A DNA stretch of 64,000 nt from Pseudomaricurvus hydrocarbonicus (GCF_011602365.1 NZ_JAAONZ010000005.1:1-64000); one strand, 5' to 3'; shown: positions 53,965 through 63,832, numbered from the stretch's first letter. The notes: generated from the sequence alone by a model not told the origin. Program-made: numbers and translations.

Positions 53965-54771
53965 GTGAAAAGATTAGGTATAGAGTTGCAAACTGTATTC
54001 GGTATGCCGCCGGTGGAGCATGTGTTGCTGGCAGCAGAATCGGGTTGCGGTCACATTTCTACCGCCTTGACGCCGGTACCCTGGAAGCTTGAGTGCTTTC
54101 CGCCTTGGTCACTCAGAGAGGATGTTGCACTCAGAAGAGAAACCCTTGCCGTATTGAATGACAGCGGCGTCACCATTTCTCTTGCTGAAGGGTTTGCCAT
54201 TCGTCCAGGCACGGATGTTACCAACTATGGCAATGACCTGGACATCATGATGGAGTTGGGGGCCGAGGCTGTCAGTACCGTCTGTCTCGACTTTGACCAA
54301 AACCGAGGTTTTGACCAGTTGGCCATGCTGGCACAACTGGTGGCGGATCGAAATATGAAGCTTTACCTGGAGTTCGCACCGCCTCATCCGATCAACACAT
54401 TAGAGAAGGCTCTCCGTCTTATTCAGGAAGTAGAGCCAGGTCAGATAAAGCTGTTAATTGACACGATGCACTTTTTTCGAAGCGGCGCGACCCTCTCTTC
54501 ATTAGCGACCATCGACCCTGATCTCATTGGGTATGTGCAACTGTGCGACGTTGCTGTTAATCCAACGAGTGATGATTATTTCCAGGAAGCCTGTTTTGAC
54601 CGGCGTTTACCTGGTGAGGGCGTTTTACCTCTACAGGAATTTGTGAAAGCGATTTCACCAGCACTGACGGTTGGCTTAGAAGTGCCAATAATTAGTCGGC
54701 TGGCCAATGAGCTGGATGTAAGAGACATGGTCAGAGAGGCCGTGAGTGCAGCAAGAAAAATATTGATATAG
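53965..54771 (+). CDS. Xylose-isomerase-like TIM-barrel protein
   Basis: 268 residues from a GTG. The metal-site motifs LYLEFAPPHPINTLEKAL, LLIDTMHFFRSGAT, YVQLCDVAVNP and VGLEVPI identify the sugar phosphate isomerase/epimerase superfamily. Beside dehydrogenases and CoA enzymes, it may isomerise a hydroxy-keto intermediate rather than a free sugar. It starts a run of six plus-strand catabolic genes reaching 59539. There is no signal peptide. Confidence 0.82.
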   Translation: MKRLGIELQTVFGMPPVEHVLLAAESGCGHISTALTPVPWKLECFPPWSLREDVALRRETLAVLNDSGVTISLAEGFAIRPGTDVTNYGNDLDIMMELGAEAVSTVCLDFDQNRGFDQLAMLAQLVADRNMKLYLEFAPPHPINTLEKALRLIQEVEPGQIKLLIDTMHFFRSGATLSSLATIDPDLIGYVQLCDVAVNPTSDDYFQEACFDRRLPGEGVLPLQEFVKAISPALTVGLEVPIISRLANELDVRDMVREAVSAARKILI

Positions 54772-54869
54772 AAGAGGTTCCAGCATCACTTGACATTGGC
54801 GACTTATCGTTTGCAATGGGTATGTACGTCTTTGTTGATGTCCGGTCATTTATTAATCTGAGGTTATGT

Positions 54870-55895
54870 ATGGGTACTGAACATTATAAAGCTGCCATCT
54901 ACCGCGATAAAGGTTGTGTTGATGTGGTGGAGTTACCATATCCACAGTGTGGCGATGAAGACGTGATCATCAAAAATCTGTTGGCAGGAGTCTGTGGGAC
55001 TGACATCGCGGCTTATAAAAATGGAGATCCACGGCCTGTCTGGAAAGATTCTGAGTTTGGCCATGAAGTGGTCAGTGAGGTGGTGGAAGTTGGTAAAAAT
55101 GTACAGGGTTTGGTCGAGGGAGACTGGGTGTTTCCCAATTTGGGCAATGCCATCCGAAACCGCAAGCGTATGTCAAACGTGGGGGCGTTTTCAGAGTACC
55201 TGAAACTGCCACAATGTGAAGTCGGATTCAGTGTTTTAAAGATCAGCAAAGATATACCCATTAAAACTGCTGTTTTACTTGAGCCCTTTATGGTTGGGGC
55301 TCGGGGTGTCGTTGGCCTCAATCCTGGTCCTGGAAAAACAGCCATTGTCTTTGGTGCGGGGATTATTGGTATGTCCGCTGCCATCATGCTGAAATGGTAC
55401 GGTTGCGATAAAGTGATGATCGTGGATGTTTCGGATTTTCGTTTAAAGAATGCTGAAAAATTCGATGTAGTGACCTGCAATGCTGCGTCCCAAGACCTAA
55501 AAAGTCGTGCGATAGAAGAGTTTGGTTCGCAAGCTGGATTGTCTGGTGAATGTTGCGGTGCTGATATTTATGTCGATGCCCTGAGTCTTACCGTTGCAAT
55601 TGATAACTTCACCATGCTGGCGAAGCGAGATGCGCATCTGGCCATACTGGGGGTGCATCACGAGCCGGTACCCATGGATTTAAAGTCGGTGTGTTACAAC
55701 AACTGGCATATTCACGGGTGTGGGAATACGCCGAATGAATCTATATCCCAAGATGTGTTCAATTTGATGGAGTCAGGCAAATACGATCTTTCTTCACTTG
55801 TTACCCATGAGTACAAAATTGAAAACATCTGTGATGCATTGATGATGGGGCGAAATTCCAGTGAAGCACAGAAAGTCTGTATATCTTATCTGTAA
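54870..55895 (+). CDS. Zinc-type medium-chain alcohol dehydrogenase
   Basis: 341 residues from the ATG at 54870 (GAGG upstream). Catalytic zinc ligands Cys42 (AGVCGTDIAAYK), His65-Glu66 (EFGHEVV) and the Glu of LLEPFMVGARG are present, and the NAD site is VFGAGIIGMSAA. The four-cysteine structural-zinc lobe is absent, as in some sorbitol-dehydrogenase-like members. It is 98 bp after the TIM-barrel gene. The substrate is probably a secondary alcohol of the pathway. Confidence 0.87.
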   Translation: MGTEHYKAAIYRDKGCVDVVELPYPQCGDEDVIIKNLLAGVCGTDIAAYKNGDPRPVWKDSEFGHEVVSEVVEVGKNVQGLVEGDWVFPNLGNAIRNRKRMSNVGAFSEYLKLPQCEVGFSVLKISKDIPIKTAVLLEPFMVGARGVVGLNPGPGKTAIVFGAGIIGMSAAIMLKWYGCDKVMIVDVSDFRLKNAEKFDVVTCNAASQDLKSRAIEEFGSQAGLSGECCGADIYVDALSLTVAIDNFTMLAKRDAHLAILGVHHEPVPMDLKSVCYNNWHIHGCGNTPNESISQDVFNLMESGKYDLSSLVTHEYKIENICDALMMGRNSSEAQKVCISYL

Positions 55896-56079
55896 CTGGG
55901 TAGCCAGAGCTACAGAACAATGAACACGAAATCGTACACGAGCAACTGAATAGCAGCTATAGAATTCGCTGAATCACAATAAGAATAAATACACAGTCTA
56001 TCAGGCCGCTCGCATACTTTATATCCGCATTCGAGCCCGCGTGTATTTGTTCTCACTGCCAAAATGTAGGGGTGCAAGA

Positions 56080-56871
56080 ATGCAAAATCCAGAGAATAGA
56101 AGTGCGTGTGGCGCAGAACTGCAAGAAAAACTTTGGGCTGCAACGGTGGCTGCGCCAGAAACGCTATACCAATCCACCTGGCGTGATTACATTTTTGCTG
56201 AGATCTGGTCCCGGCCTGGATTGGATGTGAAGGCACGTTATCTGATCGCCATTGCTGGTGTAGCCAGTAATGGCAATCCCTCCGACTCTCTGGACCACTA
56301 TATCCGCGGGGCGCTGAGTAATCAGGAGCTCAGTGTTCAGGAATTACGCGAAGTCGCGGTACACAGCTCGATTTATAATGGTTGGTCATCGGGTGCCGTG
56401 ATTGATGCTGCGGTCAGTCGGATGTCGCAGGCGCTGAATCTGACTGATGACGGTTTCAAACCACTTGCCGAAAAGCCCTGGGAACCCAGCGACAGGTTGC
56501 AGCGTGGCGCCGATGAATTTGCCCAGGTGATGACATTTCCGGGGCCGCCGCCGGTGGCTCCCTACTTTGAGGGCGGTATTCTGAATTTTGTGTTTGGTGA
56601 GGTGTGGCACCGAGAGAGCCTGAGTCAACGCTCACGCCGTTGGGTGACTTTGGTGGGTGTGTGTGACTCAGCCGCGACAAGCCCTATACAAACGCATATT
56701 TATGGTGCCATGGCCAGTGGTAATACCACGGTTGAAGAAATGCAGGAGTTTGTCCTGCAGTATGCTGTACATGCGGGTTGGCCAAAAGCATCTTATGTGC
56801 AGGGCGTGCTTTTTGATATGGCCCATAAAATCAAAAATAATTTAACTTGGGATGGCCAGCCGAAAAGTTAA
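56080..56871 (+). CDS. Carboxymuconolactone decarboxylase-like protein, two-domain
   Basis: 263 residues from the ATG at 56080, with AGGGGTG ahead; a GTG at 56041 is less likely. Two copies of the all-helical CMD fold are visible: DVKARYLIAIAGVASNGNPSDSLDHYIRGAL and SQRSRRWVTLVGVCDSAATSPIQTHIYGAM, each followed by a VQEL/VEEM helix. Neither has the CxxC of AhpD. CMD-like proteins occur in aromatic and lactone catabolism, but many have no assigned reaction. Confidence 0.82.
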   Translation: MQNPENRSACGAELQEKLWAATVAAPETLYQSTWRDYIFAEIWSRPGLDVKARYLIAIAGVASNGNPSDSLDHYIRGALSNQELSVQELREVAVHSSIYNGWSSGAVIDAAVSRMSQALNLTDDGFKPLAEKPWEPSDRLQRGADEFAQVMTFPGPPPVAPYFEGGILNFVFGEVWHRESLSQRSRRWVTLVGVCDSAATSPIQTHIYGAMASGNTTVEEMQEFVLQYAVHAGWPKASYVQGVLFDMAHKIKNNLTWDGQPKS

Positions 56872-56967
56872 ATGTTGCTGGCAGTCGGTATCCAATGATA
56901 GTGAGTCTTGGTGGTGCTTTAACACCAGCCTAATAGGCTATAAAAGTAGCGACAATCAGGAGTTCAG

Positions 56968-57765
56968 ATGAAGTACGGTTTTATCGGGTTGGGCAGTCAG
57001 GGTGCGCCTATGGCGCAGCGAATGATAGACGCGGGATTGCCGGTCGTACTCTGGGCTCGTCGTCCGGAATCATTGAGTCCTTATGAAAATACATCGGCGA
57101 CCTTTGCTGAAAGCGTCACCAAGCTGGGTGAGCAGGTTGAGCATTGCGGTATCTGTGTGGTCGATGATGACGGGGTTAGGCAAGTTTGCCGAGAGCTGTT
57201 GCCAGCGATGAAACCGGGTGGAACCGTTGCCATTCATGCGACCATACACCCTCAGCTGTGTCGGGAGTTGGAACAGGAAGCGTCAAACCGTGGACTGCTG
57301 CTGGTAGATGCTCCAGTCAGTGGCGGTGGCGGGGCGGCTGCAGAAGGAGCGCTCACCGTGATGGTTGGCGGTACCGCTGAAGCCTTTCAAAAAATGAAAC
57401 CGGTATTGGACACGTTCAGTGGGCATTTGATTCACCTGGGGCCGATTGGTTCGGGACAGATGGCAAAGTTAGTCAATAACTCCCTGATGGCTGCCAATCT
57501 CGCTATGGCTTATCACGCACGGGAAGCGGCCAAGTCATTGGGTATTGACCCTGACGCGTTTGTGGATTTAATAAAACTGAGCAGTGGCCGAAGTTTTGCG
57601 TTTGATGTGTGCGCAAGGTGGCAACAGCCCACAGATTTTACTCACGGCGCAAAAATGCTTAATAAAGATGTTCGGCTTTTGGGAGAAGCGCTGGGCGGTC
57701 ATCCTGCTTACGAACCCATTCATGATGCGGCGCAACCGTTGCTTGATCTGGCACTACAGGGTTGA
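56968..57765 (+). CDS. 3-hydroxyisobutyrate dehydrogenase-like NAD(P)-dependent enzyme
   Basis: 265 residues of the beta-hydroxyacid dehydrogenase family. GFIGLGSQGAPMAQRM is the cofactor motif, DAPVSGGGGAAAEGALTVMVGG the substrate signature, and Lys167 in GQMAKLVNNSL the catalytic lysine. CAGGAG precedes the ATG. It would oxidise a beta-hydroxy acid or reduce the semialdehyde. It is 32 bp before the next SDR, so the two are co-transcribed. Confidence 0.9.
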   Translation: MKYGFIGLGSQGAPMAQRMIDAGLPVVLWARRPESLSPYENTSATFAESVTKLGEQVEHCGICVVDDDGVRQVCRELLPAMKPGGTVAIHATIHPQLCRELEQEASNRGLLLVDAPVSGGGGAAAEGALTVMVGGTAEAFQKMKPVLDTFSGHLIHLGPIGSGQMAKLVNNSLMAANLAMAYHAREAAKSLGIDPDAFVDLIKLSSGRSFAFDVCARWQQPTDFTHGAKMLNKDVRLLGEALGGHPAYEPIHDAAQPLLDLALQG

Positions 57766-57797
57766 GGCCCCTCCATTGATTAAAAAGAGGAAACTCC

Positions 57798-58643
57798 ATG
57801 ACTTCATCCCTTTCGCTTTTCCAGAATAAGACGGCTTTGATCTTGGGCGGCGGTAATGGCATCGGGCGAGCAATTGCTGAGGAATTTGCTCGCCGTGGAG
57901 CCGCATTGGCTGTTGCAGATATTGATGAAGCCGGGGCGGCAACGACAGCCGCTCACATTGAGGCCAATGGCGGTAAATCGTGCAGCTTTCAATGTGATGT
58001 AACTTGCAACGATTCACTGCACCGGACGTTTTCTCGTGCCGAGCAGACGTTGGGAGAAATCGATATTGTCGTGAACAACGTGGGCGTTATTATTTCGGGC
58101 AACCCGGAAGACATTCCACTGTCTGAATGGCAGCGGGTGGTAAATCTTAATTTGATGCCCGTGGTGCGCAGTAATGAAATCATCCTGCCCAAAATGATTG
58201 CTCGGGGAGGCGGGTATATCGTGAATACCGCTTCTTTCTCCGGTTTGTACCCTTATGCCAGCAATCGTATTCCTTACGCCGCCTCCAAAGCGGGGGTTGT
58301 CGCGTTAACCGAATCCTTGGCTTTATATCTCTTGCCCAAAGGTATTCAGATCAGTTGTTTTTGCCCGGGCCCGGTAATGACGGGCGTGATGCAAGGAATG
58401 AAAAGCTGGTCGGATAACGCCATCATGAGTGGTCCCGGCGCTCAATTTGAATTGATAAGTGCCGAGCAGGCTGGGACGATTCTTGCTGATGGGATGGAAG
58501 AAAAACGCATATTTATTCCAACTCACGCGTCAGTACTTGAAGAGATGCAGCGACATGCTGCTGATCCTGACGCCTACATCCGTCAGAAAATAGAAGCCAT
58601 TGCTTCCGGAAATTTGGGCTTGCCTGCAAAACCTTCTCTCTGA
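57798..58643 (+). CDS. SDR family oxidoreductase
   Basis: 281 residues with LGGGNGIGRAIAEEFARRG, NNVG, a Ser in NTASFSGLY and YAASK; full catalytic set. AGAGGA precedes the ATG. The longer C-terminal region (after PGPVMTGVMQGMKSW) resembles SDRs acting on larger hydrophobic or cyclic alcohols. It lies between the beta-hydroxyacid dehydrogenase and another SDR with 38 bp to the latter. Confidence 0.88.
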   Translation: MTSSLSLFQNKTALILGGGNGIGRAIAEEFARRGAALAVADIDEAGAATTAAHIEANGGKSCSFQCDVTCNDSLHRTFSRAEQTLGEIDIVVNNVGVIISGNPEDIPLSEWQRVVNLNLMPVVRSNEIILPKMIARGGGYIVNTASFSGLYPYASNRIPYAASKAGVVALTESLALYLLPKGIQISCFCPGPVMTGVMQGMKSWSDNAIMSGPGAQFELISAEQAGTILADGMEEKRIFIPTHASVLEEMQRHAADPDAYIRQKIEAIASGNLGLPAKPSL

Positions 58644-58681
58644 TGAGCAAACCATCCGAACATGACTAGGGGGGTGGCAAT

Positions 58682-59539
58682 GTGACACCACTTGATCTGA
58701 CGAATGCCTGGGGCGCTTTGCCTTTGGCCGTGGTTATCGGTGCTGGCGGCATGGGCTCTGCGGTGGCTCGCAGGCTAGGGCAGAACCACAAAGTGTTACT
58801 GGTGGATATCAACCCCAAGCGCTTGCAGCATCAGGCAGAGACTTTACGTGAGGACGGCTTACAGGTAATCACGCAAGTCTGCGACGTCACCTGCAGACAC
58901 TCGGTGCAACAGCTGGGCCATTGTGTAAACCAGCTGGGAGGTTTCAAGGCTCTTGCACATGTGGCGGGGCTCAGTCCGAGTATGGCGGACTGGCGCACCA
59001 TTATGTCCGTCAATTTGATTGGGCCAGCGCTGGTTACGAAGGAGTTGTTGCCACAAGTGACGCCGGGGAGCAGCGCTGTGCTGATATCGTCTCTCTCTGC
59101 GCACTTGGGACGCCTGCCAGCCGGGCTTGAGTTGTTGTTTGAGAACCCTCTGGCAGCCAATTTTTTAGCGGCGCTGGAAAGTACTGCAGAGCTGCCCATG
59201 ACACCAGAGCTGAGTTATATGTGGTCCAAAATCGGGGTGCTTGAGCTGGCCCAGCGCCAGGCTCTGGCGTGGGGACAACGGGGTGGACGTGTGGTGTCCG
59301 TCTCGCCAGGGTTGATTGCTTCACCCCAAGGGGCGAATGAATTTAAGCAGGTTAACGGAAAATACTCGCTGCTGCAGACCTGTCCCTTGAAGCGGCAGGG
59401 GAATCTACAGGAGATTGCAGCTGTGGTTGCATTTTTGCTATCGGATGAGGCAGCTTACATCAGTGGTACCGATATTAGGGTTGATGGAGGCAATCTGGCG
59501 GGGGTGCGATCAGTGAATGCTGGGCATGTTGCGGGCTGA
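58682..59539 (+). CDS. SDR family oxidoreductase
   Basis: 285 residues from a GTG behind AGGGGGGTGG. VVIGAGGMGSAVARRLG replaces the usual TGxxxGxG with a rarer GAGGMGSA form; SSLSAHLGR and YMWSK supply Ser, Tyr and Lys, and YISGTDIRVDGG ends the fold. An insertion (LLFENPLAANFLAALES) before the Tyr recalls the hydroxysteroid-dehydrogenase-like SDRs. Substrate unknown. Confidence 0.86.
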   Translation: MTPLDLTNAWGALPLAVVIGAGGMGSAVARRLGQNHKVLLVDINPKRLQHQAETLREDGLQVITQVCDVTCRHSVQQLGHCVNQLGGFKALAHVAGLSPSMADWRTIMSVNLIGPALVTKELLPQVTPGSSAVLISSLSAHLGRLPAGLELLFENPLAANFLAALESTAELPMTPELSYMWSKIGVLELAQRQALAWGQRGGRVVSVSPGLIASPQGANEFKQVNGKYSLLQTCPLKRQGNLQEIAAVVAFLLSDEAAYISGTDIRVDGGNLAGVRSVNAGHVAG

Positions 59540-59639
59540 CGCTCTCCCCTTGGGGTTCACTCTACCTCTGTCAGGGCAAACATTTATCAGTTGCTTTTGA
59601 AAATGTGGTATAAACATGCCTCGATTTCACGGAGGGTGT

Positions 59640-60359
59640 ATGTCACCGAAGCAAGCCAAGAACAATATGAATACCGCCGCTCAGGAACTGCGAGACCTCA
59701 TTTGGAATCGTTCAGACGGCGATCTTCTGGGCAGTGAAGATGATTTAACCGATTTGCTGAGGGTTTCACGTCCGACCGTCAGGCAGGTTGCCAGATTGCT
59801 GGAACGCGAGGGGCTGTTGAAGGTTAAGCGAGGCATCAATGGTGGTTACTTCGCCAGTCGTCCCAGTGTCGAAGTCATCGAAAACTCGGTTAGTGCGTAT
59901 CTGAAAATGCTGGATGTTGATACTGAGGATGTGACTGAAATTGCCTCGGTGATGTGGATGACCATTGTCAAAAAAGCCGCATCCTCACCTACCGAAGAGA
60001 CTCGCCAGTTAATGGCCAAGCTGAGGTCTGACGTGTTATCTGTGACCGATGAAGCAACGTTTGATGATATTCTGGCGATAGAAGAAGAAAACCGCCGGGA
60101 AATTTTTAAATTAATTAACAGCCCATATATTGAATTGATCTTTCATATCAACCGGACATTTACCTTTACCCAGTTTCCCTCTATTCCAGCGTCTTTGGAC
60201 GGCAGCGAAGAACATCGCGAATTTGTACGGGCCTGGCGCAAAGCCAAGCTGCTCGAAATAGAAGCTATTTCTGAAGGGGATGTGGCACTGGGGGAAATGG
60301 TCGCTCGTCATAATCGCAACCTCTTTCATAAACGTTTGTGGGGGCATGGCAGGCTGTAA
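59640..60359 (+). CDS. GntR family (FadR/FCD-type) transcriptional regulator
   Basis: 239 residues from the ATG at 59640, just after GGAGGG; a start at 59667 is possible. The winged helix is GSEDDLTDLLRVSRPTVRQVARLLEREGLLKVKRGINGGYF, followed by an all-helical FCD-like effector domain. It is 100 bp after the SDR. FCD-type GntR proteins bind short GT-N-AC-type palindromes; GAGTTAACTC contains GTTAAC. It is thus the nearest candidate for the five palindromes in this block. Confidence 0.85.
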   Translation: MSPKQAKNNMNTAAQELRDLIWNRSDGDLLGSEDDLTDLLRVSRPTVRQVARLLEREGLLKVKRGINGGYFASRPSVEVIENSVSAYLKMLDVDTEDVTEIASVMWMTIVKKAASSPTEETRQLMAKLRSDVLSVTDEATFDDILAIEEENRREIFKLINSPYIELIFHINRTFTFTQFPSIPASLDGSEEHREFVRAWRKAKLLEIEAISEGDVALGEMVARHNRNLFHKRLWGHGRL

Positions 60360-61117
60360 CCCTGTCTGCACTATGGTCTGTGAGAAGGGATGCCGAATAC
60401 CATTGCAGACCAGACCCATTAACAATGAGCCCCTCGCTCGATAAAACTTGTGCCAGGTGATGCCGCTTTGCTTTGGATGTTGCTGTAATTTATTGAATAA
60501 AGATGCCTGTTTAGGGCTGTGCCAGTCCTTAGTGTTCTTCCAATCTTAGACCCTCCGCTCGTCCCCGTCCTTCCGACCTTATTCTCATTCTAGCTAAAGG
60601 CTTCTGTTGATATGCAGCTTCTGCTTAGGAGCACGGCCCACCATAAAGAGATATCTTTTTTTATTTAAAAATCTATTGTAAATCATAAAGTATGACTTTA
60701 GAGTTAACTCATGTAGGGTTCAGGCTAAGGTTTTGGAGCAACCAAAACGGCGAACAACCGACTTTGAGCGAGGATGAGTGGGTGTTGAATCTGGCCAGAA
60801 AAGCCAAATTTCTGGCGTGAATATAAAAATAATAGATCTATTGCGACAGGTCGAAAGTACTCAGGGTACTTTAAAAAGTTCACTCTATGGGCTCACAACC
60901 ATTCAGGACTAACCTGAGCAATCAGGAATAACGTGATTAAGAATATCAGGGGCTCAGGTTCAGCCTCGAAAGTATTTGGTTTTTTTGTTTTGGGCGACCA
61001 GTCGATCTTCGCTGCGTCTGGAGCAAAAGCCAGATTCTGAGAGCACCCACAGTGAGTACGTTCACGTAGGTGTAATTGCGACACAATAATAAAAGAGTCT
61101 CCAACAGGAGTTTTCCT
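60360..61117. other. 758-bp AT-rich upstream region of third TonB receptor
   Basis: It contains the perfect palindrome GAGTTAACTC at 60701. A 42-codon frame (60692-60820) overlaps that palindrome; its end (SEDEWVLNLARKAKFLA) could be a gene relic, but I recognise no family. Just after GntR, GTCTG...CAGAC and ATGGT...ACCAT could form a hairpin without a T run. Confidence 0.5.
60701..60710. promoter_or_regulatory. GAGTTAACTC site, copy 3
   Basis: A perfect 10-bp palindrome, 408 bp before the third TonB receptor. It matches the other copies except for the central base. The distance suggests a long leader or another promoter. Confidence 0.5.
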
Positions 61118-63562
61118 ATGAAGAGTAAGCCCAAAGTACTCCCGACGATGATCCGTCAACACGTCAACACCAAGCGGTTGCTGAAACCTTCCATACTACT
61201 GGCATCGTCCCTATTGGGGTTGATGAGTAGTCTTGCCAACGCACAGTCATCCTCAAATCAAGGGTCTGTCCTGTCACTGGAAGAGGTTGTAGTAACCGCT
61301 CGCCGGCGTGAGGAAAGTTTACAGGATGTGCCTATCGCGATTACCGCGCTGGATGAAAATTTTTTACGCACACAGGGTATCGGTCAAGTTGAAGACCTGG
61401 GAACCAAAGTACCGTCGCTGAGAATTTCTCAGGCTGGCGGCTCTTTAAATGAACCCATGATTACCCTTCGTGGGCAGCGTCAGGGGGAGGCTGCGTTTAA
61501 TCAGGACCCGGCTGTGCCCATGTATTTCAATGACATCGTCATTGCCCCAACACAGGGCAGTAATCTGGGTTTGTACGACCTGCAAAACCTCCAGGTTCTG
61601 AAGGGGCCACAGGGGACGCTGTTTGGTCGCAACAGTACTGGCGGGGCCGTACTTATGACGCCGAAGCTGCCAGGCAATGAGTTTGGTGGCTATGCAGAAT
61701 TTAAGCTGGGTGACTATAACTTGCGGGGATTTGAAGGCGCGGTAGACATTCCGGTATCAGATGCTGTGCAAATGAGGCTGTCGGGTCGCAAGCTGGATCG
61801 TGATGGTTATCAAGAAAACATTGCCGACAATGCGCTGCACGGCAAGGACTATCGTGATGAGCACTCTGAAAGCGTCAGATTCAGTCTTAATGTAGACACC
61901 GGTTCGTTAACAAATTATACAGTTCTGGCCTATGACGAGGCCCAAAGTGCGGCTGCGGTACCAGTTGTGACAGGCATTAACTACAGTGTCGGTCTGGGTT
62001 TTGCCGCTGGAGTCAGTCCCGTGCTGGCCCCTTGGGGGAATGCAGTTCAGGAAAATATTGCCCGGGATGACCCGTGGAAAGTGAAGTCAGATCTGGATGG
62101 TGAAGAGCTGGTCAGGAATACCTTTGCTTCCAATACCACCGAGTTTCAAATTAATGATGACTTAAGCATTAAAAATATTGTTGGTTATCGCGGGGTGGTG
62201 TTCCGTACGGCAACGGATATTGATGGAACGGAATACCCCGTGTTTGGGTCGGTACCAGAGGATGGTCTGTTGTGGGCTGCCGGCCTCCCTTGGGGGGCGA
62301 CGTTGAATCCACCGCTTAACGTCATGGACTCGGAGTTCTTCAGTGATGAAATACAATTGTTGGGCACTGCTTTCGGCGGCAAGCTGGAGTGGATGACGGG
62401 CGGTTACTGGTCAAAACTGAACGCGTCACAAGATCGGCAGCTTCAACAAGGGCCATTTACCTACGACTCGGGTTATACGGATATTGTAAATACCTCCTAT
62501 GCGGTTTTTATGGAGGGCACCTATTCTTTGTCCGATGAGTGGTCGGTTACTGCCGGGGCACGCCAGAGTTGGGAAGGGCGTGAACTGTCTGTGCACAGCT
62601 GGAGCAATTTGGATCGAACCAATTGTGTGCTGACGGGCCCCAATGGTTCTGACCTGACTACGTGTGAAAGAAATGTGGATGAGGATTACTCGTCACCGAC
62701 ATGGAGAATCTCCGCCAGCTATGCTCCGGTTGACGCACAGTTATTGTATGGCAGCGTCTCCACTGGCTATCGTGCGGGAGGTTTTAATACACGAGGGGTC
62801 GATGACGCCACGCTGACCCCTTTCGATGAAGAGACGGTTATAACTTATGAGATTGGTCATAAGGCAGACTGGGATTGGCTTGGTTTTCCTCTGCGATCGA
62901 ATGTGGCGATATATTTCCAGGATTATGAAGACATTCAAAACACGGTGTCTTTCTTTCAGGGAAATAGTTTGGTCACGCGCACCGAAAATGCGTCTAAAGC
63001 CCAAATATCAGGCCTGGAAGTGGAGTTGACCGCAGTCCCTACGGATCGATTGACACTGACACTGGCCTATTCATATGTGGATGCACAATTTAAGGAGCGC
63101 GAAGACCTGATTAATGGTGTGCAAGTCGATACCAGTAATAATGACTTTTCCTATGTGCCCCCACAGACACTTACAGCGTCCGCGACTTACACGCTGCCAG
63201 TGAATGAAGCTCTGGGCGAAATGACCTTGATGGCAAGTGTTTACTGGCAGGATGATATGTCTACCCACCCGAAGGCTAAGCAGTTCGGCATTATGCCAAG
63301 TCGTACCGGCGGCTTGTGGAGCGCAGAAGATGTTGAGTTCGCCACAAAGTTTTCAGAGTGGGACGACTACGCTGTGTGGAATGCCCGGTTTGACTGGCGG
63401 AGTATTATGGGATCCGGTTTTGATTTTGCGGCGTACGTCAATAATGCTGCGGATGAGGAATATGTCCTGGGCGGGTTGAACGTGCTCGACAGCGGCGGTT
63501 ACGGAGCCTATCACTACGGAGCTCCACGCACTGTAGGGGCTAGCCTGCACTATAATTTTTGA
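61118..63562 (+). CDS. TonB-dependent outer-membrane receptor (third)
   Basis: 814 residues from the ATG at 61118, with AGGAG seven bases ahead. Signal peptide to about SLANAQSS, then LEEVVVTARRREESLQDVPIAITAL, a plug with LQVLKGPQGTLFGRNSTGGAVLM, and a barrel ending GASLHYNF. This is the iron-siderophore-like receptor type widely expanded in degraders of hydrophobic organics. It follows the GntR regulator, and a candidate operator lies upstream, so it probably imports the block 2 substrate. Confidence 0.92.
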   Translation: MKSKPKVLPTMIRQHVNTKRLLKPSILLASSLLGLMSSLANAQSSSNQGSVLSLEEVVVTARRREESLQDVPIAITALDENFLRTQGIGQVEDLGTKVPSLRISQAGGSLNEPMITLRGQRQGEAAFNQDPAVPMYFNDIVIAPTQGSNLGLYDLQNLQVLKGPQGTLFGRNSTGGAVLMTPKLPGNEFGGYAEFKLGDYNLRGFEGAVDIPVSDAVQMRLSGRKLDRDGYQENIADNALHGKDYRDEHSESVRFSLNVDTGSLTNYTVLAYDEAQSAAAVPVVTGINYSVGLGFAAGVSPVLAPWGNAVQENIARDDPWKVKSDLDGEELVRNTFASNTTEFQINDDLSIKNIVGYRGVVFRTATDIDGTEYPVFGSVPEDGLLWAAGLPWGATLNPPLNVMDSEFFSDEIQLLGTAFGGKLEWMTGGYWSKLNASQDRQLQQGPFTYDSGYTDIVNTSYAVFMEGTYSLSDEWSVTAGARQSWEGRELSVHSWSNLDRTNCVLTGPNGSDLTTCERNVDEDYSSPTWRISASYAPVDAQLLYGSVSTGYRAGGFNTRGVDDATLTPFDEETVITYEIGHKADWDWLGFPLRSNVAIYFQDYEDIQNTVSFFQGNSLVTRTENASKAQISGLEVELTAVPTDRLTLTLAYSYVDAQFKEREDLINGVQVDTSNNDFSYVPPQTLTASATYTLPVNEALGEMTLMASVYWQDDMSTHPKAKQFGIMPSRTGGLWSAEDVEFATKFSEWDDYAVWNARFDWRSIMGSGFDFAAYVNNAADEEYVLGGLNVLDSGGYGAYHYGAPRTVGASLHYNF

Positions 63563-63567
63563 CCCTT

Positions 63568-63592
63568 GTTTGGCCCGCTTTGCGGGCCAAAC
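63568..63592 (+). terminator. Terminator-like hairpin after third TonB receptor
   Basis: GTTTGGCCCGC and GCGGGCCAAAC form a perfect 11-bp stem with a TTT loop, 5 bp after the receptor stop. No T run follows, so it may act as a 3'-end stabiliser or a weak terminator. Confidence 0.6.
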
Positions 63593-63737
63593 CCAGTACC
63601 CATCCACGCGGTGTCGCCCGCCTGAGTGCAGCAGCACTCTGCAGACAGCAGTTTCACTTTGCCCTCGGTGGCAGTCACTTCAGTTTGAGTTACCTGTTTG
63701 CTATCGCTGCATATGTAAATCGCGGCATATCTCCAAT

Positions 63738-63748
63738 AAAGTTATCTC
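63738..63748. promoter_or_regulatory. AAAGTTATCTC site, copy 4
   Basis: AATAAAGTTATCTCAAT, 85 bp before the last SDR. It matches copies 1 and 2 with one base changed in the left arm. Confidence 0.5.
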
Positions 63749-63790
63749 AATGTCGCATAAATTTGTTTACATTGGATTTTTATTCTAATA

Positions 63791-63800
63791 GAGTTAACTT
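63791..63800. promoter_or_regulatory. GAGTTAACTT site, copy 5
   Basis: AATAGAGTTAACTTTATT, a near-perfect 18-bp palindrome with one mismatch, 33 bp before the last SDR start. Copies 4 and 5 are 53 bp apart, as a pair in front of one gene. Confidence 0.6.
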
Positions 63801-63832
63801 TATTGAGTTGGTTAACAATAATGGTGAGCATA

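Noticed and set aside
60692-60820. 42-codon frame before the third TonB receptor
   Set aside because: Possible relic, but no family recognised and it overlaps the GAGTTAACTC palindrome.
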